NCBI GenBank assembly: GCA_946479905.1
Contig: CAMLIA010000002.1
Location: 3,204 to 67,203 of the forward strand
DNA: 64,000 nucleotides
DNA from: an uncultured Frankiales bacterium
Lineage (GTDB): Bacteria > Actinomycetota > Actinomycetes > Mycobacteriales > SCTD01
Direction of reading: 5' to 3'
Within the stretch, counting starts at the first letter, position 1. Each line of letters starts with the position of its first letter. Position numbers and translations under genes: made by a program. Below, one piece after another: positions 1-9,091 of the stretch. The notes under the pieces were generated by a model. The model was not told the DNA's origin. It did no database searches and saw only the letters and a program-made list of their open reading frames with translations.

Positions 1-39
1 GACCACCCCGAGACGCTCTGCTTCGCCCTGGTCCTGTGA
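1..39 (+). CDS. 3' end of an upstream gene (12 codons, partial)
   Basis: The frame beginning at base 1 reads 12 codons (ending ETLCFALVL) and stops at TGA 37-39. The stop overlaps the GTG start of glnE (GTGA), the translational-coupling arrangement used all through this window, so an upstream co-transcribed gene is likely. Too little remains to assign a family. Confidence 0.4.
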   Translation, partial: DHPETLCFALVL

Positions 40-3000
40 CCGAGCGCATCACCGAGGTCGGCCGGCTGGTCCGGCTGGGGTTCGCCGACACCGCCGCGGC
101 CATCACCGCCCTCACCGCGACCGGCCTGTGGGCCGAGGGCGGCCCCGTCGACCCGGAGGCGGACGAGGTCGTCCTCGCGGTGGCCGAGACGCCCGACCCG
201 GACCTCGCCGCGGCGGCCCTCGCGCGGCTGATGGCGGCCTCCCGGGCTCCCCACGAGCTGCTCGCGGCGCTGCGGGAGCGGGAGGGCCTGCGCGGCCGGC
301 TGCTCAGCCTGCTCGGCACCAGCATCGCCCTCGGCGACCACCTCGTCAGCCACCCCGACGACTGGCGGGTGCTGGTCGACGACGAGCTGACCGCCGTGCG
401 CCCGTCGCTGTTCGGCCTGCAGCGCCAGCTGCTGGACGCCGTCGGCGCCTCCCCGCGGGACCCGCTCCCATGGGGGTCGGGGGGTGCCGTCGCGACCGTC
501 GCCGCGCCGCTGCCGGCGCTGCGCAGGGCGTACCGGAGGTGCCTGCTGGGTCTCGCCGCGCGCGACCTGTCGGGGACGATGGCCGTCGAGGACGTCGCCG
601 CCGAGCTCGCCGACCTGGCCAGCGCGACCCTGTCCGCCGGGCTCGCCGTGGCCCGGGCCGCGCTGCCGGCGGACGCGGCGCCGGTCCGGCTGGCGGTCGT
701 CGGGATGGGCAAGTGCGGCGGCCGGGAGCTCAACTACGTGAGCGACGTCGACGTGGTCTTCGTCGCCGAGCCGCACGACGTCGACGGAGAAGGCCCGGAC
801 GAGCACGCGGCGCTGCAGACCGCCACCCTGCTCGCCAGCCGGATGATGCAGGTGTGCGGTGAGGTGGCGTGGCCGGTCGACGCGGCGCTGCGGCCGGAGG
901 GCAAGGCCGGCCCGCTCGTCCGGACGCTGGCCTCGCACGCGGCCTACTACGGGCGCTGGGCCAAGACCTGGGAGTTCCAGGCGCTGCTCAAGGCCCGGCC
1001 GGTCGCGGGCGACCTCGAGCTCGGCCAGGCCTACTGCGACCTGGTCGCGCCGATGGTCTGGTCGGCGGGGGAGCGGCCGGGCTTCGTCGAGGAGGTCCAG
1101 GCGATGCGGCGCCGGGTGGAGGGGACGCTGCGGGGCGACACCGCGGCGCGGGAGGTGAAGCTCGGCCCGGGCGGCCTGCGCGACGTGGAGTTCTCGGTGC
1201 AGCTGCTCCAGCTCGTGCACGGCCGGGCCGACGACACCGTGCGGTCGGGGACGACGCTCACGGCCCTGGACCAGCTGGCCGCCGGCGGGTACGTCGGCCG
1301 CGAGGACGCCCGGCACCTCGCGATGGCCTACCGGTGGCTGCGCGGCGTCGAGCACCGGCTGCAGCTGCACCGGCTGCGGCGCACCCACCTGCTGCCGCCG
1401 GAGTCCGACGAGCCCGCGCTGCGCCGGCTGGCACGGTCGATGGGCTACCGCGGCGACGTGCTGCCGGTCTTCCGCCGGGAGCGGTACGGCCACCAGCAGG
1501 AGGTGCGGCGGCTGCACGAGAAGCTGTTCTACCGGCCGCTGCTCACCGCCGTCGCCCGGCTGCCCGCCGCCGACGTGCGGCTCACCCCGGAGCAGGCCGG
1601 CGCCCGGTTGGAGGCGCTCGGGTTCGCCGACCCGCGCACCGCGCTGCGGCACCTCGAGGCGCTCACCGGAGGGGTGTCACGCCGGGCAGCGATCCAGCAG
1701 ACCCTGCTGCCGGCCATGCTCGGCTGGTTCGCCGACGCCCCGGACCCCGACGCCGGGCTGCTCTCCTACCGCCAGGTGAGCGACGCGCTGGGCACCACCC
1801 CCTGGTACCTCCGGCTGCTCCGCGACGAGGGCGAGGCGGCGGAGCGGCTGGCGCGGCTGCTGGCGACCTCCCGGTACGCCGCCGACCTGTTCGTCCGCGC
1901 CCCCGACGCCGTGCGCATGCTGGCGTCCGACGAGGAGCTGCGGCCGCGGTCGAGGGAGTCGCTGGAGCACGCCTTCCTCGCGGTGGCCCGGCGCCGGGAC
2001 GACTGGGAGGCGACCGCGGTGGCGGTCCGGTCGCTGCGCCGCTACGAGCTGCTTCGCGTGGCCTGCGCGGACCTGCTGCGCACCGCCACGGCCGTGGGTC
2101 AGGCGCTCTCCGACCTCAGTGGTGCGACCGTCGCTGCCGCCCTCGAGATCGCCCATCGCAAGATCGAGGCAGAACGGCGGTCACCGCTGCCGATGCGGAT
2201 GGCTGTCGTGGCGATGGGGCGGCTCGGCGGCCGGGAGCAGGGCTACGGATCGGACGCCGACGTGCTGTTCGTGCACGAGCCGCTGGCCGGCGCCTCGGAG
2301 TCCGACGCCGCGTCGGCCGCCCATGACGTCGCGAACGAGCTGCGCCGGCTGCTGGCCCTCCCCGCGCCCGACCCGCCGCTGCTCGTCGACGCCGACCTCC
2401 GGCCGGAGGGGCGGCAGGGCCCGCTCACCCGGTCCCTCGACTCCTACGTCGCCTACTACGCGCGCTGGTCGCACGTGTGGGAGGCGCAGGCGCTGCTGCG
2501 CGCCGCACCGCTCGCCGGGGACGAGGACCTGACGACGCGGTTCCTGCAGCGGGTGGACCCGATCCGCTATCCCGCAGGCGGTCTCGCCGCCGAGCACCTG
2601 CACGAGATCCGGCGCATCAAGAAGCGGATGGAGCAGGAGCGGCTGCCCAGGGGCGCCGACCCGTGGCTGGCGCTGAAGCTCGGCCGCGGTGGGCTCGCCG
2701 ACGTCGAGTGGACGGTCCAGCTGCTCCAGCTGCAGCACGGTCACGACGTACCTGCCCTGCGGACCCCGATGACCGTGCCCGCCCTGCGGGCCGCGGCAGC
2801 GGCGGGTCTGCTCGACCGGGAGGACGCCCGCGTCCTGGAGGAGGCGTGGACGATGACCTCGAGGGTCCGGGACCTGCTGGTCCTCATCCGGGGCCGGCCG
2901 GTCGAGTCGCTGCCCTCGAAGGGGCGGGAGCTGCTCGGGGTGGCGAGGTCGCTTGGCTACCCTGCAGAGGCCCAAGGGCAGTTCCTGGAGCACTACCAGC

Positions 3001-3050
3001 ACCTCGGGCAGCAGGCCAGGGAGGTCGTGGAGAGGGCGTTCTACCGATGA
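36..3050 (+). CDS. glnE: Bifunctional glutamine synthetase adenylyltransferase/deadenylylase
   Basis: GlnE controls glutamine synthetase by adding AMP to, or removing it from, a conserved tyrosine in response to nitrogen status. The 1004-residue protein has the expected tandem architecture: two nucleotidyltransferase domains, each followed by a helical domain. The first carries GGRELNYVSDVDVVF (about residues 228-242) and the second GGREQGYGSDADVLF (about 731-745); the DxD aspartates are the metal-binding residues of the adenylyl-removing and adenylyl-transferring sites. Length is normal for the family. The GTG start overlaps the stop of the preceding frame. The stop lies 10 nt before the next gene, so co-transcription with the downstream hydrolase is possible. 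Confidence 0.96.
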   Translation: MTERITEVGRLVRLGFADTAAAITALTATGLWAEGGPVDPEADEVVLAVAETPDPDLAAAALARLMAASRAPHELLAALREREGLRGRLLSLLGTSIALGDHLVSHPDDWRVLVDDELTAVRPSLFGLQRQLLDAVGASPRDPLPWGSGGAVATVAAPLPALRRAYRRCLLGLAARDLSGTMAVEDVAAELADLASATLSAGLAVARAALPADAAPVRLAVVGMGKCGGRELNYVSDVDVVFVAEPHDVDGEGPDEHAALQTATLLASRMMQVCGEVAWPVDAALRPEGKAGPLVRTLASHAAYYGRWAKTWEFQALLKARPVAGDLELGQAYCDLVAPMVWSAGERPGFVEEVQAMRRRVEGTLRGDTAAREVKLGPGGLRDVEFSVQLLQLVHGRADDTVRSGTTLTALDQLAAGGYVGREDARHLAMAYRWLRGVEHRLQLHRLRRTHLLPPESDEPALRRLARSMGYRGDVLPVFRRERYGHQQEVRRLHEKLFYRPLLTAVARLPAADVRLTPEQAGARLEALGFADPRTALRHLEALTGGVSRRAAIQQTLLPAMLGWFADAPDPDAGLLSYRQVSDALGTTPWYLRLLRDEGEAAERLARLLATSRYAADLFVRAPDAVRMLASDEELRPRSRESLEHAFLAVARRRDDWEATAVAVRSLRRYELLRVACADLLRTATAVGQALSDLSGATVAAALEIAHRKIEAERRSPLPMRMAVVAMGRLGGREQGYGSDADVLFVHEPLAGASESDAASAAHDVANELRRLLALPAPDPPLLVDADLRPEGRQGPLTRSLDSYVAYYARWSHVWEAQALLRAAPLAGDEDLTTRFLQRVDPIRYPAGGLAAEHLHEIRRIKKRMEQERLPRGADPWLALKLGRGGLADVEWTVQLLQLQHGHDVPALRTPMTVPALRAAAAAGLLDREDARVLEEAWTMTSRVRDLLVLIRGRPVESLPSKGRELLGVARSLGYPAEAQGQFLEHYQHLGQQAREVVERAFYR

Positions 3051-3060
3051 CGGTCCACGG

Positions 3061-3903
3061 ATGACAGTCCACAACGTCCCGGTCGCGGAGACCCGCTTCC
3101 TGCTGCGGGAGCACGGCGGCGGCGACGGCACCCCGGTGGTGCTGCTGCACGGCGTCCCCGAGACGTCGTCCGCATGGAACCTCGTCGCGCCCGGTCTCGG
3201 GGCCGGTCGCCGGGTGCTCTGCCCCGACCTGCCCGGGCTCGGCGGGTCGGCCTACAGCGGCCCGTTCGACGTGCCGTCCGTCGTCGGCCAGCTGATGGCG
3301 CTGCTCGATCACGAGCTGCCCGGGCAGCGGATCGACCTGGTCGGGCACGACTGGGGCGGGTCGCTGGCGCTCGCGATGGTCGGCGCCCACCCGGACCGGT
3401 TCCGCTCCCTCGTGGTGGCGAACGCGCCGTTCCGCAAGGTCCCGGTGCTGCGCGCCGCCCACATCCCCTTCTTCGCGCTGCCCGTCGCCCCCGAGCTGCT
3501 GTTCCGCCTCGGAGGCGCGCGCGTCGTCGAGGCGATGTTCAAGGCGGGCTGGAAGAGCGACCGCGAGCTCGACCCCGAGGTGCTGGCGGAGTACACCGCG
3601 GCCTACACCGACCCCGGTCGGGTCAAGGCGATGCTCGGCTACTACCGGGCGGTCGCGCGGCCCCGCGCCGCCGCGCTGGTCACCCGGCGCTCGGCCCCGC
3701 CGCCCCCGCGCACCCGCGCCGAGCGGATGCTGGTGCTGTGGGGGGCCGCCGACCCCGTCCTGCCCGTCTGGGTCGGCGAGTCCGTCACCAAGGACCTCGG
3801 CGCGGACTGCCGGATGATCACCGTCCCGGGGGCCGGGCACTTCGTGCTCGAAGAGGCCCCCGAGGTGTGCCTCGAGGCGATCTCCGAGCTCCTTGCCGAC
3901 TAG
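3061..3903 (+). CDS. Alpha/beta hydrolase (epoxide hydrolase/haloalkane dehalogenase-like)
   Basis: A 280-residue cytosolic hydrolase. The oxyanion-hole motif HGVPET lies near residue 30, and the nucleophile elbow GHDWGG puts an aspartate (about residue 96) where lipases have serine, as in epoxide hydrolases and haloalkane dehalogenases. A late acid (GAADPVLP) and a catalytic histidine (GAGHFVLEE, about residue 260) complete the triad. The ATG at 3061 was chosen because the protein family begins about here and the open frame upstream lies inside glnE. An out-of-frame ATG at 3047 heads a near-identical 12-mer but stops after five codons. Substrate unknown. The 3' end overlaps the next gene by 11 nt. 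Confidence 0.85.
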   Translation: MTVHNVPVAETRFLLREHGGGDGTPVVLLHGVPETSSAWNLVAPGLGAGRRVLCPDLPGLGGSAYSGPFDVPSVVGQLMALLDHELPGQRIDLVGHDWGGSLALAMVGAHPDRFRSLVVANAPFRKVPVLRAAHIPFFALPVAPELLFRLGGARVVEAMFKAGWKSDRELDPEVLAEYTAAYTDPGRVKAMLGYYRAVARPRAAALVTRRSAPPPPRTRAERMLVLWGAADPVLPVWVGESVTKDLGADCRMITVPGAGHFVLEEAPEVCLEAISELLAD

Positions 3904-5392
3904 AGCGCCGACCCTGTCGCTGTCCAGGGCCGAGTGGGTCGCGGGCGCCACCGCGGTCGTGCTGGCCGTCCTGCACCAGCTGCTGCTGCCGGACAGCGGC
4001 ACCGACCTCGCGGCGCAGCTCGCCCGCGCCTCGTTCGCGCGGGACGCCCCGCTCACGCCGGTCGACCTCTCCTGGTACGGCGGGGTGCACCCCTACGGGT
4101 ACTCGCTGCTCAGCCCGTGGCTGATGGCGCTCGTCGGCGTCCGGCCGGCCGGCGCGGTCGCGGCCGTGCTCGCCGCCGTCCTGCTGGCCCGGCTGCTGCG
4201 CGGCCTCGACCGACCCGTGCTCGCCGGGGTCGCGGGGGCGTTCTTCGCCGTCGCTGACGTCGTCAGCGGGCGGGTCACGTTCGCGCTCGGTGCGGTGGCG
4301 CTGCTGGCCGCCCTGCTCTGCCGGGAGCGGCGCTGGTGGGCGGTGTCGTTCGCGGTGCTGACGGCGCTCCTCAGCCCGGTCGCGGCCGCGTTCCTGGGAC
4401 TGTGCGCCGCGGTCCTCGTGCTCCACCGCCGCCCGGGAGGGTGGCCCCTCGGGATCGCCGCGACCCTGCCGGTGGTGGTGCTGGCGGTGCTCTTCCCCGG
4501 GGGCGGGGTCCAGCCCTTCGACCTCGGCTCGGCCGTGCCCGGCGTGGTCGTCGCGCTCGGCCTGGCGGTGCTCACCACGCACCCGCTGGTCCGGACCGGC
4601 GCGCTGCTCTACGCCCTGGCGGTCGTGCTCTTCGTCTCCCACGCGGACGCCTTCGGCAGCAACGTGCTCCGGTTGGGGCTGCTGGTGGCCGCGCCGGTCC
4701 TGCTGGCCACCTGCCGGCACCACCGCGCGGTGCTCGTCGTCGCGCTGCTCGGCTGCCTGCACTGGCAGCTCGACCCGCTCCAGGGCGACGTCATGGCGGG
4801 CTCCCCGCCGGCGCTGCGGCCGCTCACGGCGGAGCTCGTCTCGCTGCACGCGCAGCGGGTCGAGGTGGTCGCGCCGCGCGAGCACGGCGAGTCCGCCGCC
4901 ATCGCCGAGCGGGTCCCGCTCGCCCGCGGCTGGGCCCGGCAGACCGACTACCGCGACAACCGGCTCTTCTACTCCGGCCGGCTCACCGCGGCCGAGTACC
5001 TGGGCTGGCTGCACGACCACGGTGTCGACCACGTCGCGGTGCCGCGGCGGGCGCGGCTCGACTTCGGCGCCACCCGCGAGGGGAAGCTGCTGGCCCACCC
5101 CGTGCCGGGGCTGACCCAGGTCTGGCAGGACGACGACTGGACGGTGTACGCCGTCGACGCACCGACCCCGTTGGCGGGCCCGCCGGCGACGGTCGTCTCC
5201 TCCACCCGGACGGCCCTGACGGTCCGCGCCGACGGCGCGGTGCGCGTGCCCGTCCTGGTGCGGTGGTCCCGCTGGCTCTCGGTCACCGGGCCGGGGTGCG
5301 TCGCCCGCTCCGGCGACGGCGTCGAGCTGCGCTTCACGGGTGCCGGCACCGTGCGGGTCGGCAGCGCGCTACGTCCGCGCGGGCACTGCTGA
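3893..5392 (+). CDS. Polytopic membrane protein, GT-C-like architecture, function unknown
   Basis: A 499-residue protein with about eight or nine hydrophobic helices in residues 15-300 and a hydrophilic C-terminal domain of about 200 residues predicted outside the membrane. Early acidic/aromatic residues (LSWYGGVHPYGYS) sit in the first loop, as in GT-C-type lipid-linked-sugar enzymes, but no diagnostic catalytic motif is certain. TTG 3893 is the best start because it overlaps the hydrolase stop and the next in-frame GTG lies inside the first transmembrane segment. Its 3' end overlaps the convergent SGNH hydrolase by 24 nt. Envelope-glycan work is plausible given the mptB-like gene nearby, but this is inference. 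Confidence 0.75.
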   Translation: MPTRAPTLSLSRAEWVAGATAVVLAVLHQLLLPDSGTDLAAQLARASFARDAPLTPVDLSWYGGVHPYGYSLLSPWLMALVGVRPAGAVAAVLAAVLLARLLRGLDRPVLAGVAGAFFAVADVVSGRVTFALGAVALLAALLCRERRWWAVSFAVLTALLSPVAAAFLGLCAAVLVLHRRPGGWPLGIAATLPVVVLAVLFPGGGVQPFDLGSAVPGVVVALGLAVLTTHPLVRTGALLYALAVVLFVSHADAFGSNVLRLGLLVAAPVLLATCRHHRAVLVVALLGCLHWQLDPLQGDVMAGSPPALRPLTAELVSLHAQRVEVVAPREHGESAAIAERVPLARGWARQTDYRDNRLFYSGRLTAAEYLGWLHDHGVDHVAVPRRARLDFGATREGKLLAHPVPGLTQVWQDDDWTVYAVDAPTPLAGPPATVVSSTRTALTVRADGAVRVPVLVRWSRWLSVTGPGCVARSGDGVELRFTGAGTVRVGSALRPRGHC

Positions 5393-6031
5393 CAGGGCGC
5401 GCGCCAGGTCCGCGGCCATCCGCTGGTAGCCCTTCCTGCCGGGGTGGAAGTGGTCCCGGGACAGGAAGCCCCGCGTCAGGTCGTGGTAGCGGTACTGGCT
5501 GACGTACTGCAGCCCCAGCTCGGTCGCGGTGGTGGCGAGCGCGCTGTCGGCTTGCTGCGCCCGGGGGCCGTCGTGACCGGCAGGGGTGAACCCGCCGACG
5601 AGCACGATGCGGGCGTGCGGCTGGCGGCGGTGCACCAGCGCCACGACCTGGGCCACGGCCGCCGGGAGGCGGTCCAGGTCGCCGTACTGCGCGTCGTTCG
5701 TCCCGCCCTCGAGCACGATCACGTCGTACTGCCTGGCCAGCCTGCCGTCGTGCTGCAGCCGGTAGAGGTAGGGCTTCCCGTGCTTGCCGCCGGTCGTCCA
5801 GCCGGTGCCGCCCTGCGCGTCGACCGTCGGTGCCCAGCCGAGTCGCTTGGCGGTCTCGAGCGCCTGCACCGGCCGCTTCGGGCTGACCCCGGTGCCGGCC
5901 ATCAGGCTGTCGCCGAAGAACAGCGCCGTCGTCTTCGAGCCGGCCGAGGAGGGGGCCAGCAGCGACATCAGCACGACGAGCAGCGCGGCCAGGCCCAGGG
6001 CAGGCCAGAGCCCTCGCGGTCGTGCGGACAT
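5369..6031 (-). CDS. SGNH/GDSL-family hydrolase, exported
   Basis: A 220-residue esterase/acylhydrolase. An N-terminal hydrophobic segment (about residues 9-30) is a signal peptide or membrane anchor. SGNH block I is FFGDSLMAGTG (catalytic Ser), block III GGTNDAQYGD (oxyanion Asn) and block V DHFHPGRKGY (catalytic Asp/His). It probably acts outside the membrane on acyl or acetyl esters. Its end overlaps the convergent membrane-protein gene by 24 nt, with no room for a separate terminator. It lies downstream of and co-directional with the mptB-like gene, so the two may share a transcript. Confidence 0.85.
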   Translation of the reverse strand: MSARPRGLWPALGLAALLVVLMSLLAPSSAGSKTTALFFGDSLMAGTGVSPKRPVQALETAKRLGWAPTVDAQGGTGWTTGGKHGKPYLYRLQHDGRLARQYDVIVLEGGTNDAQYGDLDRLPAAVAQVVALVHRRQPHARIVLVGGFTPAGHDGPRAQQADSALATTATELGLQYVSQYRYHDLTRGFLSRDHFHPGRKGYQRMAADLARALSAVPART

Positions 6032-6083
6032 GCCTCAGATGCTGCTCGTGCAGGACGCCCGCCGCAGGCGAACGCCCCGGATG

Positions 6084-7574
6084 TCACTCGATCGCGACCT
6101 CGGCGTAGCCCGGCGCGGCCTCCTGGGCGGGGGCGGGGGTGAGGAACAGGCGCATGACCGCGAGCCCCACGAGCAGGGCGAGCAGCACGGGCACGCCGTA
6201 CAGCGGGGGCCGGATCCAGCTGCGCCCCCCAGGCAGCAGGTACAGGCACAGCGCGGCCGAGGACGACGCGAGCAGCGCGGTCCGGCGCCGGCTGCTGGTG
6301 CAGGCCAGCGGGACCAGCCCCCAGGCGACGTACCACGGCTGGGCGCTGAAGCTGAGCAGGAACACCGCCAGCAGCGCGAGGCCCGCCGCGGTCACGGGCT
6401 CGACCGCGCCGTGCAGGGCCCGCACCCACAACCCGACGAGCACGACTGCCAGCAGCGCGAGGAACAGGACCTCGACGGCGACGTCGACGCCGTGCCGCGC
6501 TCCGGCTCCCCAGAGCGCACCCGTCGCGGCGGTGGCCGCCTCGCGCACCCCCCAGGCGAGCGAGGCCAGCGCAGGGTGCTCGCCCTGCCGGCTCAGGACC
6601 TTCACCCAGCCCCAGCCGAGCCGGCTGCCGGCCGCCACGCCCTCGGCCACGACGCCGGCGGTCAGGGCGGTCAGCGAGAACCGCACCCAGCGCCGCTCGC
6701 CCTGGGCGGCGAGCAGCGGCACGAACGGCAGCGCGACCACGGCGGGTGCCTTGATGAGCACGGCCAGCGTGACCAGGGCGGTGCCCGCCACGACCGCACG
6801 CAGCCCGCGGGACGTGGCCGCGACGGTCAGGCCCAGCACGAGCAGCCCGATCATGAGGATGTCGTTGTGCGCGCCGGCGAGGCCGTGCAGCAGCAGCAGC
6901 GGGTTGAGCACCGTCAGCCAGAGCGCCCGCTCGGGCGGGATCCCCATCCGCCGCGAGAGCCGCAGCACCGCCCACGCGATGAGCACGAAGCCGAGGACCG
7001 CAAGGCCGCGCAGCAGGTAGATGGACACGACCAGGTGGTTCTCGGGGATGCCGACCGCCTGCCCCGTGAGCCAGAGCCACAGCGGCCCGTACGGCGCGGG
7101 GCTGAAGCGCCAGACCCCGTCGACGTTGAACGACCACTTGCTGGTGGGCTCGAAGTCGCCTGGCCCGTAGACGTAGGGGTCGATCGCGTTGACGACGAGG
7201 TGGCCCTGCCCGGCGTACGCGTAGATGTCGGCGCTGAACAGCGGCGGCGCGACCAGCAGCGGCAGCGCCCACGAGACGCACAGCACGAGGACCGCACGCG
7301 CGCTGCAGCGGCCGAGCGAGCGGCCCACGAGCGCCCACGCGGCCAGCAGGCCCACGAGCGCCAGGAAGCTCACGATCGTGCAGGCCAGCCGGCCCGCGCC
7401 GGACTGCCGCAGGACCAGCAGGTGCAGCTGGTTCGCGATGACGTCCTTGGCGCCGGTCCTCGGCAGCGCCCCGGTGCCCGCGCCGGCGACGGCGAGCCCG
7501 GAGGTGCAGACGAAGCCGATCACCTGCAGCCGGCGCAGCCGCCCAGCGGGGAGGAGCCACGCAGTCGCCCTCAC
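6084..7574 (-). CDS. mptB: Polyprenol-phosphomannose-dependent alpha-1,6-mannosyltransferase (MptB-like)
   Basis: A 496-residue membrane GT-C glycosyltransferase with about 12 hydrophobic helices. The first large loop contains SADIYAYAGQGHLVV followed by NAIDPYVYGPGDF, the Asp-containing signature of the MptA/MptB family that elongates the alpha-1,6-mannan core of lipomannan-type glycolipids using polyprenyl-phosphomannose. GTG start at 7574. A TAGGCT -10-like box (minus strand, 7618-7623) lies about 45 nt upstream in the divergent region shared with the acyltransferase gene. It is followed by the SGNH hydrolase 52 nt downstream. Confidence 0.85.
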   Translation of the reverse strand: MRATAWLLPAGRLRRLQVIGFVCTSGLAVAGAGTGALPRTGAKDVIANQLHLLVLRQSGAGRLACTIVSFLALVGLLAAWALVGRSLGRCSARAVLVLCVSWALPLLVAPPLFSADIYAYAGQGHLVVNAIDPYVYGPGDFEPTSKWSFNVDGVWRFSPAPYGPLWLWLTGQAVGIPENHLVVSIYLLRGLAVLGFVLIAWAVLRLSRRMGIPPERALWLTVLNPLLLLHGLAGAHNDILMIGLLVLGLTVAATSRGLRAVVAGTALVTLAVLIKAPAVVALPFVPLLAAQGERRWVRFSLTALTAGVVAEGVAAGSRLGWGWVKVLSRQGEHPALASLAWGVREAATAATGALWGAGARHGVDVAVEVLFLALLAVVLVGLWVRALHGAVEPVTAAGLALLAVFLLSFSAQPWYVAWGLVPLACTSSRRRTALLASSSAALCLYLLPGGRSWIRPPLYGVPVLLALLVGLAVMRLFLTPAPAQEAAPGYAEVAIE

Positions 7575-7690
7575 AGCTCCTCGTCCCGCCGGTTCCCTCG
7601 TCCCGTCCGCCGGCCGCAGCCTATCGGCGCGAGGCGAAGGTCACGACCGCGGAAGGTTCGTCGCGCGAGCGGGCGGGCACGCACCAGGGT

Positions 7691-8872
7691 GTGCTGCTGA
7701 CGGAGCGTGATCACCGGCTGCCCCTGCGCATGCCCCAGCGCATCCTCGGGCACGCCCCCGCCCTCGACGGCCTGCGGGGCGTCGCGGTGGCGCTCATCGT
7801 CGTCTTCCACTTCGCCGGCCACTACGTGCTGCACGGGGCGACCGTCGGCCTCGACGTCTTCTTCGCCCTCTCCGGCTTCCTCATCACGGCGCTCGTCCTG
7901 GACGAGCGCCGCGCGACGGGGCGCGTCGACCTGGGCGCCTTCTACGTCCGCCGTGCCTGCCGGCTGCTGCCGGCGCTGCTCCTCATGCTGACCGCCTGGA
8001 CCGCCCTGCTGCTGGTCTGCCACGACCAGGGCTGGATGGGCTCGACACCCGCCGGCGACGGCTCCGGCCGGGCCGTGCCGGTGCTGCCGGCCCTGAAGGA
8101 CGTCGTGGCAGCGGTGCTCTACGTCGCCAACTGGGACGTCGTCTCCGGCGGGACCGCCGCGCCGCTTCAGCACCTGTGGTCGCTGTCGGTCGAGGAGCAG
8201 TTCTACATCGTCTGGCCGTCGGCGCTGCTGCTGCTCCTGCTGCTGCACCGCTGGCTGCGTCAGGGCCTGCTGCTGCTCGCGATCGCGCTGTCGTTCGGCA
8301 CCACGCTGCTGCTGTGGCAGGGCGGGGAGGGCAAGGACCGGATCTACTTCGGCAGCGACACCCGCGCCGCCAGCCTGCTCCTCGGCGCGCTGTGCGCCCT
8401 GGTGTGGCATCGGAGGCGGTCCCGCGGGCAGCAGGTCGGGCGGTGGTCCGCGGCCCGCGCATGGCTCGGGGTGGGAGCGTTCGTCGTCGTGCTCACCGAG
8501 TTCCACGAGGGCACGTTCCGCTACGTCGGCATGCCGATCGTCGCCGCCCTGTGCGTCACCCAGGTCATGCCGTACGTCGTCGACCGGCCGCGGGCCTGGC
8601 TGGCCCGGGGCCTGTCGCTGCGCTGGCTCGTGTGGCTGGGCCAGCGCTCTTACGGGCTCTACCTCTGGCACTACCTCTGGGCGACCTGGACGCACGGGCT
8701 GCCGCTGGCGGCCGGCATGCCCCTCGGCGTCGCGGGTTCCCTGGTGTGCACGGTGCTGTCCTGGCGCCTGGTCGAGCGCCCGGTGATCGCCTGGAGCCGA
8801 AGCCGCGAGCGCCGGCCCCAGCCGATCGTGGAGCCGGTCCGGCGCCCGGTCCCGGTGCGCCTCGCCGCCTAG
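7691..8872 (+). CDS. Acyltransferase 3 family membrane protein (OafA/YrhL-like)
   Basis: A 393-residue integral membrane O-acyltransferase with about ten helices. It opens with the family's LDGLRGVAVALIV and conserved FHF, followed by FYVRRACRLLPALLL and the EEQFYIVWP motif, all typical of acyltransferase-3 proteins that acylate sugars of cell-wall polymers or secondary metabolites. The GTG at 7691 is used here; ATG 7730 (MPQRILGHAP) is an equally plausible start. A short basic tail ends the protein. It is divergent from mptB, and an envelope glycan is a plausible target. Confidence 0.85.
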   Translation: MLLTERDHRLPLRMPQRILGHAPALDGLRGVAVALIVVFHFAGHYVLHGATVGLDVFFALSGFLITALVLDERRATGRVDLGAFYVRRACRLLPALLLMLTAWTALLLVCHDQGWMGSTPAGDGSGRAVPVLPALKDVVAAVLYVANWDVVSGGTAAPLQHLWSLSVEEQFYIVWPSALLLLLLLHRWLRQGLLLLAIALSFGTTLLLWQGGEGKDRIYFGSDTRAASLLLGALCALVWHRRRSRGQQVGRWSAARAWLGVGAFVVVLTEFHEGTFRYVGMPIVAALCVTQVMPYVVDRPRAWLARGLSLRWLVWLGQRSYGLYLWHYLWATWTHGLPLAAGMPLGVAGSLVCTVLSWRLVERPVIAWSRSRERRPQPIVEPVRRPVPVRLAA

Positions 8873-8879
8873 CGTCGGA

Positions 8880-8981
8880 TCAGCTGGTCCGGCCGCGGCG
8901 CATCCAGCGGAAGAAGGCCCATCCGAGGGCCGCATCCGCGCACAGGAAGAGCAGCAGTCCCGCGAGCTCCAGCGCGATCAT
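8880..8981 (-). CDS. Putative small membrane protein (33 aa)
   Basis: A short frame encoding MIALELAGLLLFLCADAA, then LGWAFFRWMRRGRTS: one hydrophobic helix followed by a basic tail, as expected of a single-span small protein with its C-terminus inside. A CATAGT -10-like box (minus strand, 8988-8993) ends 6 nt before the ATG, the leaderless spacing seen at many genes in this window. It fills most of the 219-nt gap between the acyltransferase and muramidase genes; the remainder holds the muramidase promoter. No homologue is recognised. Confidence 0.4.
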   Translation of the reverse strand: MIALELAGLLLFLCADAALGWAFFRWMRRGRTS

Positions 8982-9091
8982 GCCCCCACTATGGCGCACG
9001 GCAGGCACGGGCGTGGCACTTCCCGGACAGTGCTGGGGCTCAGCAGCGTCGGCTACGGTGCGAGGATCCCCCGATCGGAGTTGGCCTTCCC

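Noticed and set aside
5784..7700. 638-codon plus frame opposite mptB
   Set aside because: Gln/Arg/His-rich antisense translation; the minus strand encodes a typical multi-helix mannosyltransferase.
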